64,000 bases of DNA. It comes from Bovifimicola ammoniilytica (lineage in GTDB: Bacteria; Bacillota; Clostridia; Lachnospirales; Lachnospiraceae). Within the stretch, counting starts at the first letter, position 1. Every line of letters begins with the position of its first letter. The notes beneath the pieces are model-generated. The model did not search any database, was not told the origin of the DNA, and was given only the letters and a program-made list of their open reading frames with translations. Positions 63,060-64,000 of the stretch are shown piece by piece. The DNA is taken from contig NZ_JAOQJN010000008.1 in assembly GCF_025567085.1 (NCBI RefSeq), positions 1 to 64,000 of the forward strand, given 5' to 3'. A program made the position numbers and the translations under genes.

Positions 63060-64000
63060 CTATATAACCGTCTCAACCTGATATCCGGCAGCTTTTAGAA
63101 GTCTATTCATTATTGCCTGTCCCAATTCTTCGCTTCTAAATGTTTCGCCTAATATATAATCAACCTGTTTGTCATCAAATTCTCTTAAAACTTTGTATAA
63201 ATTTTTAGAAATACTAAGCTCGTTATTACGGCTTCCTATCGATATTACTTCTCCGTATCTATATCTGTCCTTTGATTCAGCACTGGATATTATACCGACT
63301 TTATAACCTTTTTTAATATATGATTCTGCTAATTCGTTTATTCTATCTGCAACTTTATCTATATCACCATCAAACATTGTAAAATCCGCCTTGGGCGCAT
63401 AGTGCTTATATTTCATTCCCGGAGCTTTAGGTTTCAAATCTGGGCTTACCGGTCCAAGAATAGCTTTATCAATAGTAACTTCTCCGACTACTTCTTCAAG
63501 CATCTTCTTATTAATATATCCCGGTCGTAATATCATAGGAATATCACCTGTTACATCAACAATTGTTGACTCAATTCCAATTCCAACCGCTCCACCATCT
63601 ATAACCATTGATATCTTACCATTCAAATCGTCCATTACGTGCATAGCCGTTGTAGGACTTGGTCTGCCCGAAGTATTTGCACTCGGTGCAGCAATAGGTA
63701 TATTTGATTCTTCAATAAGTGTAAGTGCTACTTTATGATTTGGCATTCTTATCGCTACTGTATCTAATCCACCTGTTGTTCCATATGGTACAACATCACT
63801 TTTATTAAAAATTATAGTTAATGGACCAGGCCAGAATGCTTTCATAAGTTTTCTGGCTGATTCAGGGATTTCTTTAACCAGAGGTAATATCTGTTGTTCA
63901 TTTGCCACATGTACTATTAACGGATTGTCAGATGGTCTGCCCTTTGCTGCATATATTTTCTTTGATGCCTTCTCATCAAGTGCATCTGCTCCCAATCCGT
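63060..64000 (-). CDS. sua5: Threonylcarbamoyl-AMP synthase Sua5/YwlC, 5' end cut by window edge
   Basis: At least 313 codons continue past the window edge. YrdC domain: GLGADALDEKASKKIYAAKGRPSDNPLIVHV, SKLMKAFWPGPLTIIF-type segment, GGLDTVAIRMPNH, IPIAAPSANTSGRPSPTTA and GIESTIVDV. The C-terminal Sua5 domain follows (PGMKYKHYAPKADFTMF... FDDKQVDYILGETFRSEELGQAIMNRLLKAAG). It makes threonylcarbamoyl-AMP for tRNA t6A. In the ywlC-ywlE-rpiB order known from Bacillus. Confidence 0.96.
   Translation of the reverse strand, partial: GLGADALDEKASKKIYAAKGRPSDNPLIVHVANEQQILPLVKEIPESARKLMKAFWPGPLTIIFNKSDVVPYGTTGGLDTVAIRMPNHKVALTLIEESNIPIAAPSANTSGRPSPTTAMHVMDDLNGKISMVIDGGAVGIGIESTIVDVTGDIPMILRPGYINKKMLEEVVGEVTIDKAILGPVSPDLKPKAPGMKYKHYAPKADFTMFDGDIDKVADRINELAESYIKKGYKVGIISSAESKDRYRYGEVISIGSRNNELSISKNLYKVLREFDDKQVDYILGETFRSEELGQAIMNRLLKAAGYQVETVI

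Noticed and set aside
1..64000. tRNA or rRNA genes, prophage, insertion-sequence transposases
   Set aside because: None seen: no CCA-type cloverleaf, rRNA signature, phage structural gene or transposase could be found on reading both strands.

Overview
The window comes from an AT-rich Firmicute, most likely a gut Lachnospiraceae (Lachnospira/Roseburia-like). This is inferred from the gene content and from gene orders such as pfk-dnaX-ybaB-recR and sua5-ywlE-rpiB-comEB-atp-ywmB. No database search was run. Nearly all genes lie on the minus strand.

Layout. (1) 1-9509: a Gram-positive Tad-type pilus operon in transcription order cpaE-like, cpaF, tadB, tadC, Flp-like pilin, tadE, a giant TadG-like protein, and a lipoprotein cut by the window edge. 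(2) 9612-11355: a 481-aa XRE-type regulator. Its promoter/operator module is repeated almost exactly in front of the tad operon, so it probably controls both itself and the pilus. (3) 11499-13092: a LiaF-like/DUF4097 envelope-stress pair on the plus strand. (4) 13230-27567: a large block with a 6-phosphofructokinase-type gene, dnaX, ybaB and recR, then a Cys-rich small protein, then a MukF/E/B-like (Wadjet JetA/B/C-like) SMC condensin operon without a JetD nuclease. It ends with a TPR + acidic-repeat + AAA ATPase protein that has its own promoter. (5) 27937-32926: a MATE transporter, a YoaK-like membrane protein, pyrB, a divergent LysR regulator and the SRP RNA (minus strand). (6) 33094-49425: a VanZ-like gene and a glycan biosynthesis cluster. 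The cluster holds a priming sugar-phosphate transferase, a UDP-GlcNAc 4,6-dehydratase plus aminotransferase, an FdtA/FdtB/FdtC-like set for a dTDP-3-acetamido-3,6-dideoxyhexose, RmlD, a Wzx flippase, several GT2 and GT4 enzymes, one GT10 and a GT4 remnant. (7) 49741-52873: a ParB-like protein, tadA and an exported beta-propeller protein. (8) 52903-64000: ywmB, the complete F-type ATP synthase operon (with Na+-type c-subunit ligands) and upstream genes comEB, rpiB, a pseudo-phosphatase and sua5 (partial).

The most unusual signals are not ordinary genes. Three dispersed, hairpin-rich repeats (11494, 21904, 37146) each sit between a duplicated ribosome-binding-site/start-codon segment, so each carries its own small ORF and hands a fresh ribosome-binding site to the gene behind it. 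A second multi-hairpin repeat family occurs at 27671 and 51332. Also notable are the shared tad/XRE promoter module, 22-bp-spaced TTGATAT repeats in front of pyrB/lysR and the MATE gene, a low-molecular-weight phosphatase that has lost its catalytic Cys and acid, and a JetD-less condensin embedded in a replication/repair operon.
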